The position numbers and the translations under genes were made by a program. The notes beneath the pieces are model-generated. The model was not told the DNA's origin and did no database searches. It saw only the letters and a program-made list of their open reading frames with translations. A stretch of 64,000 nucleotides of DNA from Vitrella brassicaformis (lineage: Eukaryota > Sar > Vitrellaceae): assembly GCA_001179505.1 (NCBI GenBank), contig CDMY01000646.1, positions 214,634-278,633 of the forward strand, in the 5' to 3' direction. Positions 1 through 12,745 of the stretch are shown here, piece after piece. Position 1 is the first letter of the stretch; each line of letters begins with the position of its first letter.

Positions 1-1874
1 AGCATGTGGTGGACGACCGCAGCGACCTTGACGCGACCGAGCTACTCGAGGTTTGGGGCTCGTGTCGCAACGGCGAGGCATCTGACGAGTCAAGTGAGGT
101 GGAGACCGTGTCTGTCAGGGATGAGTCGACCACTCCCACTGCTGGCCGGCGCGCCCCCGATGAGTCGCAGGCCGACAACGACAAACTGACAGACAAGTGT
201 GCCCGACTGGAGAGGGAGCTGGCGGCCGCACACGAGAAACTCAAGACCGCCGAGGACGGACACACGAAGGAAAAGGATGGACTCAAGGGGACCATCAAAC
301 GACTCCAAGACGATGTCAAAAGGTGACCAGAGAGAGAGGGGGAGGGAGGGAGGGAAGCAGTTGATTGACTGCCATCCGTACGCCCTCGTGTGTGTGGATG
401 TGTGTGTAGGTTGACCAGTGAGTCGGCTGCGTCGAAGAAAATGGCTGAGAAGGAGAGGCAGGCGGCCGACGCGCAGCGCAGCACTCTCGAGGACATCCTC
501 AAAGACAAAGACAAACAAATCAAACAGACACAAAAGACGTCAGCACCGACGCATTACACAGACGCGCCATCCACCATCTGATGTATCCCTCCCTCCCTGT
601 CTGTGTGTGTGCAGTGCGGACGACCGTGTGCGTCGGGTGACCCAACAGGTGCGCCAGGAGGCCGACAAGGCCGCCAAGACACACATGGACACCGTCACCA
701 AGCAGCACAGAGACGAGCTGGACGCTCTGCGTGGCGAGCACCGGTCGGCCATTTTGGAACTGAGGGCGCAGCACCGGACAGCCATCGACCAGCGAGAGAG
801 TGAGGTGCGTGTGGCGGCCGAGAGGGCCCTGGCCGACGTGACGCGCGAGAGGGACCAACTGAGGCAGCGACTGAGGGAAGAACGACTCAGGTCAGCCAGA
901 CAGACAGAGACGGAGGGAGAGAATACCCACGAGTCAGACGCTGCTGATGACATGTGTGTGTTGATGTGTGTGTGCAGGTCAGCGCGTGTAGAGCAGGAGA
1001 GAGACGTCGAGTTGCGTCGGCTGCGCGAGGCGGAGGCGCCGCTGAGGCGGGAGATACTCACGCTCAAACAACAGTTGTCATCGGCACAATCACCACACAG
1101 GTCACCAACCGCACACACACACACCCACACACACACCGACAGCAGCCGTGATTTTGTTTATCTCTCTATTGTCTGTGCTGCAGTCGTGTCAGTGCGGGTG
1201 ACGTGTCGTCTCTCGATCTGCCGTCGGTGCGTCAGCTGCTTGACGACCTCGCCTCAGAGCAGCACCGACTCACTCAGCTCCACCAGGCCGCCATCGAGCG
1301 ACAAATACAACTACGCCACCAGCAGCAGCCCAACCGCACATCGCCCTCCTGTTCATCACCGTCAACAGCAGCAGCAGCTGTCCCCACCCACACCGCCGTC
1401 CCCTCTGTGCCCCTCTCTCTCAACAATGGCTCACCACCACCACCACCACCCAGTGGCAGCAGCAGCTCGGCAGCCGCAAATGGCCCCTGTGCTGCGGGAT
1501 CGTCCAGCAGCGGCAGTGGTGGTGTTGGGTCGTGTGTGAGCAAGTGCCAGCTGTGTCTTGAGAACCCGCCAGACATCATCCTGTTGCCCTGCGGACATAA
1601 AGTGAGTCGAAGAAGAGATGGCAGCGAGTTTGTACGTGCAGGTCTGTGTGTCGTCTGGGTGTGTCTGCCAGGTGGTGTGTCAGGAGTGTTTTGAGAAGTG
1701 GATGGCCCCCATGCCGACCGAAGACAAACTCTGCCCTGAACACACGTACGCAATGCAATCCAATGGCTGACAACCGGCACACACAGGTCTGCAGCCCCTG
1801 TGTGTGTGCAATGTGTGTCCTGTGTCAGGTGTCGGCAGCCCTACTCCGAGGTCAGATACATTTTTGGTGAGTGA
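1..1874 (+). CDS. Giant coiled-coil RING-finger protein, copy 1 (3' part only)
   Basis: The frame is open at the left window edge, so the 5' part lies outside. Exons: <1-322, 410-538, 615-890, 978-1100, 1184-1601, 1672-1745, 1829-1874. The first four exons encode a charged coiled coil (repeated K/E/R/Q heptads, e.g. LERELAAAHEKLK). A Q/S/P-rich linker follows, then a RING-like finger: CQLC, CGH, CQEC and a last C-rich segment ending RQPYSEVRYIF. This matches E3 ubiquitin ligase RING ends of the IAP type. It is collinear with copy 2 (minus strand, 31009-38704) and copy 3 (52308-60574). The first exon is a fusion not seen in the others: the segment after SDLDATELLEVW runs straight into the coiled coil. 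The last intron (1746-1828) contains an in-frame TGA, so it must be spliced for the protein to reach its final cysteine. Confidence 0.75.
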
Positions 1875-2530
1875 GTGAGTGAGTGCTGTCTTGATGTGCC
1901 CGTGACGTATTTATCGATGAGTGACATTTATGGCAAAATGCGATGGATGCGACGCGACAAGAGAGACGCCAGAAAGGTTTGTTTGCCGCCGAGTGAGTGA
2001 GTGAGTGATCCATCAATCGGTCTATACGCCGCAGTCTGCGTACGTACGTCAGTGAGTGAGTGAGTAGGTTACATATGTATACGTACGTACGTATGTAACA
2101 TGTATACGTACATTACATATGTTTACGCATATATATGTCTCTGTACGTGTGCACGTGGACTGTACATGTATGTCTTTATGTATGTATGTATGTATGTATG
2201 TATGTGTGTATGTATGTCTGTGTGAGCGTTTTTATGGCCTTCTTCCTTCTGTGTGGCTGTGGGTCTCTGATTGGCATGTGTGCTGGACACGAGTATTTGT
2301 GCACGTTCATTGGTGAATCAATCAGTCGGATCCATCCATCCTTTTTCCTTGCAGATACACGGAGGTGGCATTCTCCTGCCTCCCTGTGTGTCTGCACGCG
2401 AGAGCGTTATGCAGGGAAGATGGGAAAAACCGCCCTGAGAGGAAGAGCGTCTTGCAGCTCAGCTCGCAGACGATTCGAGGAGGAAAAGCGATCACGGCAC
2501 CTTTGGGCAGTTGTATGGTCATTGTGCATC
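1875..2530. other. 3' flank of copy 1, no gene seen
   Basis: No coding exon is visible. The sequence up to about 2390 is related to the 3' flanks of the other two RING-gene copies (near 60575-60890 on + and 30590-31008 reversed): the same GAGT repeats, the same stretch about ATTTATGGCAAAATGCGA, and then tetranucleotide repeats. The duplicated unit therefore extends past the stop codon. Confidence 0.6.
2178..2217. repeat. ATGT tetranucleotide microsatellite
   Basis: About ten units of TATG/TGTA in a row, in the 3' flank of RING copy 1. Confidence 0.9.
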
Positions 2531-3951
2531 ATGGATCCGCCATCGCCGTCCCATCCAGCGTCTATTGACGCTCCCTCCCCCTCCCAGCCGTGGAGCCGCA
2601 GCGAGTCATTCTCTCAAGCTGGCGCTGACCCAGACAGACCCGGCAGCAGCAGCAGCAGCAGCAGCGCTGCGTCACCGAACCCGGTACATGTACGCCACAC
2701 AAAACAAACTCGTGCGGTCCGGTGCAGTGTCCTTGTGTGTCTGTCTGCGTGTCTGTCAGCGTCAGGATGTGTCGCGTGACCATCGCGCGCTGGTTGCCAT
2801 GCGAACCGAGGCGATCATTCGGCCTGACGAGGATGTGAGGATCCGCGTGTGTGGGTACGACTTCACCGTGAGTGCGTCATCTCTGCAATCGCTGCACGAG
2901 CAGCTCGTGTCGGCCGTGGGGACGGGCACGCTCATTACGACCATGTGGCAGACGAGTGTGGGCGGCGACGAGCAGAGGGAGACGGTGGAGGTGTCTTTGG
3001 ATGAGGAGTACGACAGGCAGGTCAAGTGGGACGTGGCGCAGATGCTCGAGAGATACCACAAGTGCGCTTGGCTCGATAAAGCGGACGGTGCGGTGCATAC
3101 GTGTGCATGTGTGTGTTGTGTGTGTCAGGCACTGGGAGCAGCAAGGCACGTTTGAGGGGTATGCCATCGACGTGCCGCCCAACATGACCGCCAAGCTCTT
3201 CTCTCGCCTTCTCGACTATCTACAGGTAGCTGACATGACACCCTACTGCAAGAGTGACACACAGGGCATCCCGACGTGTGCCTGCAGATACCCATCGAGG
3301 CCAACACGCCTCAGGTCCCATCAGCCGCCCAGCTGGCGCACCCCCACGCACAGGCAGCAACCGCGCCCGTCTGCATCTGCTCTCTCAAGTTCCTCACCAT
3401 CGCGTCGTGTTGGGAGTTTAACGCGCTCCACGGCAACCAGGAGAAGGCCACCAAGTTTGTCGCGTACCACCTTAAGCCAGCATTGTTCAACTTCGCCTTT
3501 AGCGAGGCGTGTCTGAAGCTGCTTGTCGGTCTGAATCTCGCCCCATCGAAGGCCAAGGTGGACGAGGCAATCCTCTCGCTGTCGTGCTACGAGAGTAATC
3601 GGCCGAGTGAGGGATGGAACAGAAGCACGCAGAGGTACGCGCCCGATGTGTCGACCAACTGGATCCTGTCGCTCTTCTGCACGGCTCCCGGGAGGGGGGC
3701 GGTCATTCGGCAAATCGCCAGTGACAACGACTTCAGGGGTCAGAAAGAGAGAGAGGAGAGAGAGAGAGAGCCCATTCATATGGAAAACGGATGCACACAC
3801 GGATAACGGTGTTTGTGTCTTCATGCGTGGGTGTGTAGGTATCACGGCGTTGTGGGTAGAGCGGACGGATGTGCGCGGCAAGACTGTGCCGGCCCTGCTG
3901 CTATCGCTGGACCTGGACGATGTGGACGGGCAGATCTGGTACGACATGTAG
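2531..3951 (+). CDS. Unrecognised 365-residue protein
   Basis: Five exons (2531-2683, 2760-3061, 3129-3225, 3288-3720, 3839-3951) join in phase to 365 codons plus stop. The N-terminus is S/P-rich with a serine run. The middle part (about residues 55-190) starts DEDVRIRVCGYDFTVSASSL and has a weak look of a BTB/POZ-like fold (strand-rich start followed by helices), which I would not call. The C-terminal half is helical with a hydrophobic stretch (CSLKFLTIASCWEF) and ends in an acidic tail. I recognise no catalytic motif. The last intron is the least certain: a donor after GCC A at 3720 gives an open frame to TAG. The gene lies between RING copy 1 and the convergent TLDc gene. Confidence 0.6.
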
Positions 3952-4982
3952 CGCCCTGTGTACCATTCGTAGGCAGGTACAGGTAGTGATAGCCCCTCGT
4001 ATGTGCCTTTCTGTATTATCGCTGGCTGGGGTGGGAGAGAGAAGCCCACCCACACGTGCCGTGCCTGTCTGTGGGCGAGATGGAGGGAGGCACTGTGTAT
4101 GTGTATTTTTCCATCCAATGGCAGCACAGCAACAGCACCCAGCCAGCTGGCCATTAGCTTGCCGTCCAGCTTTTCATGTCTGTCCCTTGCCGTGTACTGT
4201 ACAATGATATCGCAACCTAATCGGGTCATACAGTGGTGTCGTCATGCGTTCCTCATGTGTCATCTTGCCACTGTCCGCAGCACTGACGGTTCCATCGGTG
4301 CTGCGGCGAGAGGCAGGCAGGCGACAGAGCAACACATGAAGGCAGGCAGCTGCGACACAAAAAAGAACGAGAGACAGGCACATAGGGAGTGACGGCTGCT
4401 GTACAGTGTCGTGCAGTGCATGTGTCTGTGTGCGGTTGCGGGAAGACAGAGGCCATTCTCTCCTTTTGTGATGCCGGTGTGTTCACTGGGTGAGAGAGAA
4501 AAGACCGGGGCGGCGCGGCAGGGAGGGAGAGAGTGGCTGGCTTCCAGCATGTGAGGATTTGGACTGATTTGGACATTCTGCCAGCCACAATCAAAGCCTC
4601 ATGTGTGATATGAACCAGAAAACGATCACGCAATCGACCACGTCCGTGTTGCCCACGTCTGCCCATGCATTGCCTGCAGCACTCAGTCAGCTGTGTCGCT
4701 GCTACGCACACTAAGTAGCGATCCTCGTCCAGCCGTCTCGCAGGCAGTGACGCGTGTGCACTGCACTGCCGACAACTGCAATCGGAGCTACCATCTATGC
4801 TACCGACCGCTGTCCACAGACCTGACAGACAGACAGACAGACAGACACCACACCAAAAGCCACACCGACATCATCCAAACATGAGAAAATTCCAACCAAC
4901 CAACCGACCACACTCTGTCTCTTCGCCACCTGTGTGTGTGTCTTCGTCGTCTGTCTGTCTGAGGGTCCATCCAAGGCAATCG
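3952..4982. other. Intergenic stretch, no gene seen
   Basis: Lies between the 3' ends of two convergent genes. It holds short GA-rich and GACA repeats near 4810-4850 but no ORF with plausible splice sites or protein-like composition. Confidence 0.6.
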
Positions 4983-6838
4983 TCAGTCGTGCAGTGCCCA
5001 CAGCTCGATTTCCTTTGCCGTGAATGCTGGGCTGCTCGCCAAAGAGCCCTTCCATGATACCCGGCGGCCGCTGTTGTAGATGTGCCTCGACTCCAGGGAG
5101 GCGCTCCTGGGAAGGTATGGCGTCTCGATCACCATGAGGCAGCTGCTGAGGTCGGCAGCAGGCCCATTGTCGGCGCCGCCCAGCCACAGCAGCGCCGCAT
5201 CATGGCGACCGATGTACACGTTGCCGAATGGCTGCCCGTCGGCCGGCACCACCCCGTCCCGCCCCGCCACCGCCACCACTCCCTTTGCTGATGCCATGAT
5301 CTTGCTGGGCGTGTCGCACACACCACTGATGGTGTAGAAGGCAACCGGGCAGTCGGTGGTCTCGTGCGCGGTGCTGTCCTCAGGTTCCAGGTCGTCCTCG
5401 GCATCTCCCCCGTTACCAAAGGTGGTCGCGAGGAGGTGCGTGTCGCCGTCACGGACGAGGAGCAGCCGACGGGAGCCGGATGCGTCATGGCTCCTGTCGA
5501 GGAAGGCCGGATACTCGAAGCTGTCACGGGACGACCTGAATCAACATACGGCGTGAAAAGAAAGAAAAGCATTTCAAACAAATGGCAATAAATGCCGCCA
5601 TATCGTTGGTCTGGGGATTAGTACTTGTAGAGCAGGGTCATGGCAGAGATGGGATTGAGGGTGAAGCAGTTGAGCCAATCCCGCAGACGGCCGTAGGGCG
5701 ACCCGGCACTCGTCGCGATGGGCTGCGGACGTCATGTAATTAATGCACAAGCGCATGAATGAATGAACCAAACAGCCACACCACAGGCCTGGCCCATCGA
5801 ATCGAATGTGTAGGTGCCTACCTCTTCCTGCTCGCTACTGCAGATCTCATGCGCGACGGCCTGGAGCCGCTCAGCCACGTTCTGCAGCACCCGTCCATCC
5901 AGCACACAAATGCACAGCCAGACAAGACGTCTTTTGCGGTCCGGTCCGGCACCCCACCTCACCACATCGTCACACAGCATGGGCTCCGCATACACCGACG
6001 TCACCAGCCGACCCCGTGAACGCCTCGGCCCATCGCTGTCACCATCGCCATCGTCGCCATCGCCCACCCGCTGCCTCTTTCCCGCCGTCCCAGCTGCATT
6101 GGCATGAGGCTGCTGTCCGTTCAGGTCCACGGCCCTGGTGGCGAGCCGCCTCGTCGGCATCGGCGGCATGACGTCCTTGTCGTAGTGGCCGGCGAATGTG
6201 TCGAGGATCTGCATGGGCGAGAAGGACGGCACGGGCGATGAGGGCGGGAGGGACAGGAGGAAGTGGAACTTGTCCTTCCATGTGGCGTCGTCGGGGGAGA
6301 GGCTGAACAGACGGCGGGTCAGCTCGTCCCGCATGGTGGCCATGCGGGCCTCCTCGAGAAGAGATCTGCTCATGGAATGGCATGGGACACGCACAGCATG
6401 CCATGCAAAGCACCCGTGTGTCGGTCGGATGGCAGCATAGCATGCCTACGTACGGAGATATGATGGGCTGGAGCGCTGCAATGGCACCCTCAGGAGTCGT
6501 CTGCACAGACAGACACACACACACAAACACACAGACAATGGACCACTACACTTGGATCTTGATTCATTCATTGTCCTTCCGCAGCATATATCCTTACTTA
6601 CCTGTTTGTTCCGCAGCTGGGTGTGCAGCCCCAATAGCTGCAGCTTTCTCGCCGCATCCGTGAAGACGGCGTGCTCGCGCTGGCCGCCATTGTCCTCCTC
6701 CGCGTCGCCGATAAGGCTCATCGCCTTCTCTGTCAGCTTCAGCGCGCCTCGTTGACCCGACAGCCAGCTCTCCAGCGACGAGAGCCTGGTCTTGGCGGGC
6801 AGCATAGCTGGGGAGGGCATGCCATTGGGCTGCAGCAT
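4983..6838 (-). CDS. TLDc-domain protein
   Basis: Six exons on the minus strand (6838-6602, 6500-6454, 6365-5963, 5881-5822, 5722-5625, 5535-4983) give 465 residues. The first 80 residues are helical and may form a coiled coil. A basic/acidic linker with KRQR and a GDGDD run follows. The C-terminal half (about residues 235-465) reads as a TLDc domain: FTLNPISAMTLLYKSSRD, then a strand LLLVRDGD, then GNVYIGRHDAALLWLG, and the closing segment AFTAKEIELWAL. TLDc proteins (TBC/LysM-associated, OXR1/NCOA7 type) are linked to oxidative-stress protection and to V-ATPase binding; that role is inferred here. The start ATG at 6838 begins the only open first exon found. It is head-to-head with the M16 peptidase gene, 189 bp apart. 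Confidence 0.75.
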
Positions 6839-7027
6839 CTTTTCGTCTGCACCACATAGAATACGTCCAACGAAATGAATGCATGCGCTCGAGCAGAAGA
6901 TACAGATGGCATGGGCGCCTCTTTGCCCTCACCTGTGGGGCTCTCTCTTTCTGCTTCAAGTGCGAGCTCCTCTGTGGCGAGCTTAAGAGATCTCAGGCCT
7001 TTTCCGCCCACACACCTCCCGGACAGC

Positions 7028-10000
7028 ATGCCCGAGCAAGATCAGCAGCAGCTGCAGCAGCAGCGTGCTGCACCCGCAACAACACCCGCAGGTCCGCACA
7101 CAGATGCAGATGCAGTTGCCTCCTCTCCCACTGGCACCGGCAGCAGCAGCGATAGTGCGTTTGAGCAGCAGGTGCGGTCCATCGCTGTGGAGCCGCATCT
7201 CAAATTCAACCCCAAACTCAAAATGGGCCGACTCGCAAACGGTGCGCACCGCACTGTAGGGAGAGAGAGACCACACCACAGGCAGCCACACACGCGTGTG
7301 TGTGGTTGGTGCCTCTGTGTGTTTGGTTGATGAGGGCATGTTGTGTTGGTTGTCAGGTATGGAGTATCGCGTCCTGCCGCATTCGTTCCCGCCTCGCAAG
7401 GTGGTGTGTTACATGGCCGTCAACAGCGGCAGCCTACACGAGGACAGAGACGAACAAGGCCTGGCGCACTTCCTAGAGGTGAGGTGGCAGATGGACAGGC
7501 AGAGATCGAGAGGCGGGATGCATGTGTGTGTGTGTGTGTGTGGTGTCATGGAGTGCAGCACTTGGTGTTTTTGGGCACTGCTCGGTTCCCCTCTGTGGAG
7601 GCCAGCAAGAAGGAACTCGCTGAGCTAGGTAGGCCGGTAACAGACAACAGACACACAGGCAGGCAGCATCTCTCTCTCTCTCTCTCTCTCTCTGTGCGTT
7701 GGTTGATGGATAGGGATGGCGTATGGCGGCGACCTCAACGCCTACACCGACTTCAACCAGACAGTCTACACCCTCCACTCGCCAACAGAGGCCCCTAGCG
7801 CCTCCTCGCCGTCCAACTCACCCACCTCACGTAAACACACACACACACACACCGCACCCAGATTTGTCAATCATCGGCAGATGTGTGTGTGTGTGTGGTT
7901 GGCTGGTTGTGTGTGTGTAGGGGAGACCACGGAGGCGCCCACAGACCACCCTGCTGCGGCGGCGGATGAGAGCGGCAGCAACACGTACAGGTGTCTGGTG
8001 CTTCTGCGGGAGCTGTGCTTCGAGGCCACACTCGAGGGCGGCAAGGACTTCGACACGGAAAAGAAAAACGTCATGAGCGAAGAACAGGTCGGCAACACAC
8101 ACAGAGAGAAAGAGAGAGAGCTGGACACACACACATGTGTCTTCTGTGTGTGTGCAGATGCGCAACACAGTTGCGTATCGCGTCGAGAAGCGGCTGTTCG
8201 ACCAGATGCACGGCGAGGACGGCAACATGCTCAAGGAAAGGTAGGTGCCCGTGTCTATCACATGCACACGCCTTTACAGCACAATGGAATGGAGACGTGC
8301 GCCTGTCTGTGTCCCGTGTGCAGGTGGCCAATCGGCGACATGCGAGTCATCCAGAAGTGCACGCCAGAGAAGGCCAGAGCATTCTACAAAAAATGGTTGG
8401 TTGGGAACCCCTCCCCCNNNNNNNNNNNNNNNNNNNNNNNNNNNNNNNNNNNNNNNNNNNNNNNNNNNNNNNNNNNNNNNNNNNNNNNNNNNNNNNNNNN
8501 NNNNNNNNNNNNNNNNNNNNNNNNNNNNNNNNNNNNNNNNNNNNNNNNNNNNNNNNNNNNNNNNNNNNNNNNNNNNNNNNNNNNNNNNNNNNNNNNNNNN
8601 NNNNNNNNNNNNNNNNNNNNNNNNNNNNNNNNNNNNNNNNNNNNNNNNNNNNNNNNNNNNNNNNNNNNNNNNNNNNNNNNNNNNNNNNNNNNNNNNNNNN
8701 NNNNNNNNNNNNNNNNNAATGGTTGGTTGGGAACCCCTCCCCCACCACCACCCCCCCCCCACCACCCCACACACGCAGAGAGAGAGAGAGAGAGAGAGAG
8801 AGACATGTGTCCGCCTGTGTGTGTGTGTCAACAGGTATACGCCCGACAACATGTGTCTGTTTGTGGTGGGCGACATCGAGGCAGAGGCGGTCGTCCGCGC
8901 CATCCACTCCATATTCGCCGACATCCCATCTCCATCTCCCACCCTCTCACCCTCGCCGTCAACACACACAGAAACAGAGGCCATGCCGCCGGACAGCGCC
9001 AGCGCACCCGTCCTGGAGTTCTGCAAAGGTAGGTGTGCGCTCACTGCACTGCACAGCACAGCACAGAGGCATTCATGTTCCCATTATGGGTTTGTTTCTC
9101 TCTCTCGGTGTGTGTGTGAAGGTGGTCGTTTCACGTGTCGCGGTTCGGGTCGTCTGCCGAGCAGCCACGCGTTCTTCCAGTCGGCCAAGCAAAGGGAGGT
9201 GGTGGTGCAGCACGACCTACTCAGGCTGGTATGGTATCCACCCTCATCTCCCCCCACCCCCCCCCCACACAGAGAGAGAGGGGGGGCGGGGAGGCATTTA
9301 TCACCTTTATTGTGGGTGGGCTGATGGATGGATGTGTGTGTGTGTGTGTGTGTGTGTAGGTGAGCATAACGATCGGCGTGAAGGAGCCGATGGTGGCCGT
9401 GAGGGACAGGAGGGAGAGCTTTATCACCGTGGTTGACACAACCATCGACCTGGTATGCAACCCCCCACACCCCTCCACACACACACACATACCACACGAT
9501 GGATGGATGGATGGCCTCATACACATACACACACACACACACATCACCAGGTGCTGCACTCCCGTCTGGCCGACCTGTACGACAACACGCGGGACCCGCC
9601 GTTCCTCTCAATCCTACACGAATACCTCAACAGGTGCACACACACACATACACACACACACACACACGCAGCCAGGCGCTCACACGTGTGTGTGTGTGTG
9701 TGTGTGTCTGCAGTGCCCGTGAAAACTGCGCGTGGAACGTGCTGGTGCTCTCGGCCAAGCCCACCAAGTGGAAAGAGGCCCTGCACGCAGCCATACAGGT
9801 GACGCAGTGCGTCACTTGCCGACGAAGACGTGCACACACAAAGACACCCGCACAGATGGAAAAGTGTGTGTGTGCAGGAGATTGCGAAGCTGTGTTTGTA
9901 TGGGGTGAGTGCGGGGGAGCTCAAGTGGGCCACACAGACGCTGCTCAAGCAGTGGAGGTACCCATCCATCCATCCATCACACACACACACACACGGAGAG

Positions 10001-10539
10001 AGAGAGTCTCAGAGAGAGAGAGAGAGAGAGAGGTGTGTGTGTGTGTGTGTTTGTAGGGATGCGGCTCGTCAGGAGTCGTCGATTGAGTCCTCCGAGCTAA
10101 TGGAGGAGCTCCTCGACGACTGGACCGTCGGCAACATCACCGTCGACAGAGAACAGGTCGGTGTGGTGGATAGATAGATAGACAGACAGACAGACGTGCA
10201 TCTGTGTAATGTCGGTGGCTGGCTGTTGGTGTGTGCAGGAGTATCAGCTGTGCAAAGAGTTGGCACCGCTGGTCACCCCCCAAATCGTCCAAGACCGAGC
10301 AAAGCTGGTACCCCCCCCCCACAACAAACACACAAACACACACACAAGCACATGGGTCCATCCCCGCATGCATCAGATTTTCCCGTTTGTGACGGATTAC
10401 TTCGACGCCTACACGGGCCGTGAGGGCCGCCCGAGAGGCTCCATCTTCGTCTACGGCCCCACACACATGAACACCGACACACAGGAGGGCCCCGATGCTG
10501 CATATGACGACTATGGGGACGACAACGAGTACGCACACA

Positions 10540-10576
<37 letters not shown>

Positions 10577-12714
10577 GAAGCCACCGCACGAAGAGACAGA
10601 CAGACAGACAGCAAACTTCGATTGCTGGCCGCCCATGTCTGTGTGTGTGTGTCTGGGGGGTGCAGTGACGGCCATATCCCCGACCCACTGGGCGGCGAGG
10701 AGCCCTCCCTGAGTCTGCAGCAGACCCCCGCCCTCATCCACGAGCAGGCCGTCAAGAAGATCTCCGCGCTCAGACACCTCGACGTTGACATGCCCACGAT
10801 GAATTCCGGGGCACTTCCCAAGGTCTGTCGGCCTCTGCTCTGTGTGCCTCTCCCTTTGTGGCTGCGGATGTGTGTGTATGGAGTGATTGGCTCATTCGTT
10901 CGTTTGTTCCTTTGCAGGGGCCCCGTCTGCGTCTTCGAGTGGGTGAGGTGCTGGAGGTGCTGAGGAAGGGGCTGCAGCAGCCAGAACAGCCGAGCGCATT
11001 CGAGCTTCCGGACTGGATTGTCGACCCTCACGAGATCGGTACGTCTGCCTGTGTGTGTCTGTGTGTGCGAACACACAACTCACGCAGCACACACAGAGGC
11101 ACATCCCTCCCTCTCTCTCTCCCCCTCCCTCTCTATGTGTGTGGCTTCATTTGTGTGTGTGGTGCAGAGAGCAAGATGGCCTCCCTGCGACCTCGTTTCA
11201 TCCCGCCGCTGGTGCGCTCGCCGCTCAAGTCCTTCGGACCACGTGTGTGCGCGGCGGCACCACACACAGATGACGCGTCAGAGGGATACACCGACCCTCG
11301 CACAGACGTACGACACAACACACGCTGTTGCGTCTTTGGTATGGCCAATCTGTGTGTGTGTGTGCGTGTGTGTGTGTGTGAGCATCGCCAGGTGGTGTTG
11401 CTGCGGTTGCAGAATGGCGTGACGATCAATGCAAAAAAGACCGACTTCGGTGGGTGGCATGACACGAATCACCGAATAGACACACACCACACACACACGG
11501 GCGTGTGTGGTGTGCGCATGATGATCTGATTGGTCAGAACCCAACAGCTGCGACATCCATCTGGCCTTCACGGGCGGTGTGCTGCTCGAGACCGACAAAT
11601 CGGAGCAAGGCGCATCCAACCTCGGTAACACACACACACACACACAGACACATCCCCCCTCCCCCAAAACACAGCAGCACACAGACCCAGACTCGTTGGC
11701 TGCCATCGATGCATCGATCGGTCAATCAGGTTTGGAGGCCATCTTTGGCGGCGGCGTGTGTGGGTACCCCAACAAGGTCATCCGCAAGCTCCTCCCGCTA
11801 TGGGGTCTCTCCATCTCATCTGGCAGCGATAAAGAGGTCCCTCTCCCCTCCCCTCCCCACACACACCCACTGATGGATGTGTCCATCCATGTGTGTGTGT
11901 GTCCATGTGTGTCAACAGGGTGTGGTGGTGTCTATGGCGCTTGACGCCAATGCTGACGAGGGCGTGGGTCTGGAGCGGTCCTTCCAGCTCATCCACGCCT
12001 TCATGACCAAACCCACATGGGACCTGGAGGCACTCGAGAGAGCGCGGAACGCCATGCTCGTCAAACTGCAGGTAGGCGTACACACACACACACACACACA
12101 CAGAGGGAGAGAGAGAGAGAGGGATGGGGGACCCACACACAGACAGACAGACCGAAAGCCACACACGTGTAGTTCCCTCCCATTTGTATGTCTGTGTGTG
12201 TCGACCGGGCATGTGTCAGCTGATGGAGACGTCGATGGACAGCCAACTGGCCATCCGTCTCGCCGACGTGCTCTTCTGCGGCGACCACCGGTGCAGCACC
12301 CCCTCCGTGGACCAGGTCAAAGACCTCTCCGTCGACACACTCAAGACTCTCGTCAGGAGACAGCTGCAGCCCGAACGACTCGAGATCTCCGTCGTTGGTA
12401 CGCGGACACACACCGATGGATGTGGCACATTGCCGCACCTTTGTTTCTCTCGTGCTTAAGGCGACTTCGACCTTGCCCGCGTCAAGGAGCTGGCACTTCG
12501 GTACCTCGGCACACTCGAGAACGACCCTGAGCACACCCTCGTGGCCACCGACGACCCAGCCGACGTGAGTGTGCCCTTTGCGCCCATCAAGCACTTCGAC
12601 AGGTCGCAGGTGTGTCGCGTCTTCATCCCTGACGAGCAGGTGGGCGACCTCACCCCCCTACACACACACACACACACACACACATGGGAGTGTGTGTTGC
12701 GCATCGACCCTTCC

Positions 12715-12745
<31 letters not shown>

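Noticed and set aside
1763-1772. In-frame TGA near the end of RING copy 1 as proof of a pseudogene
   Set aside because: It falls in a segment that behaves as an intron in all copies (GTACGC donor, GTCAG acceptor, free length change), so it need not disrupt the protein.
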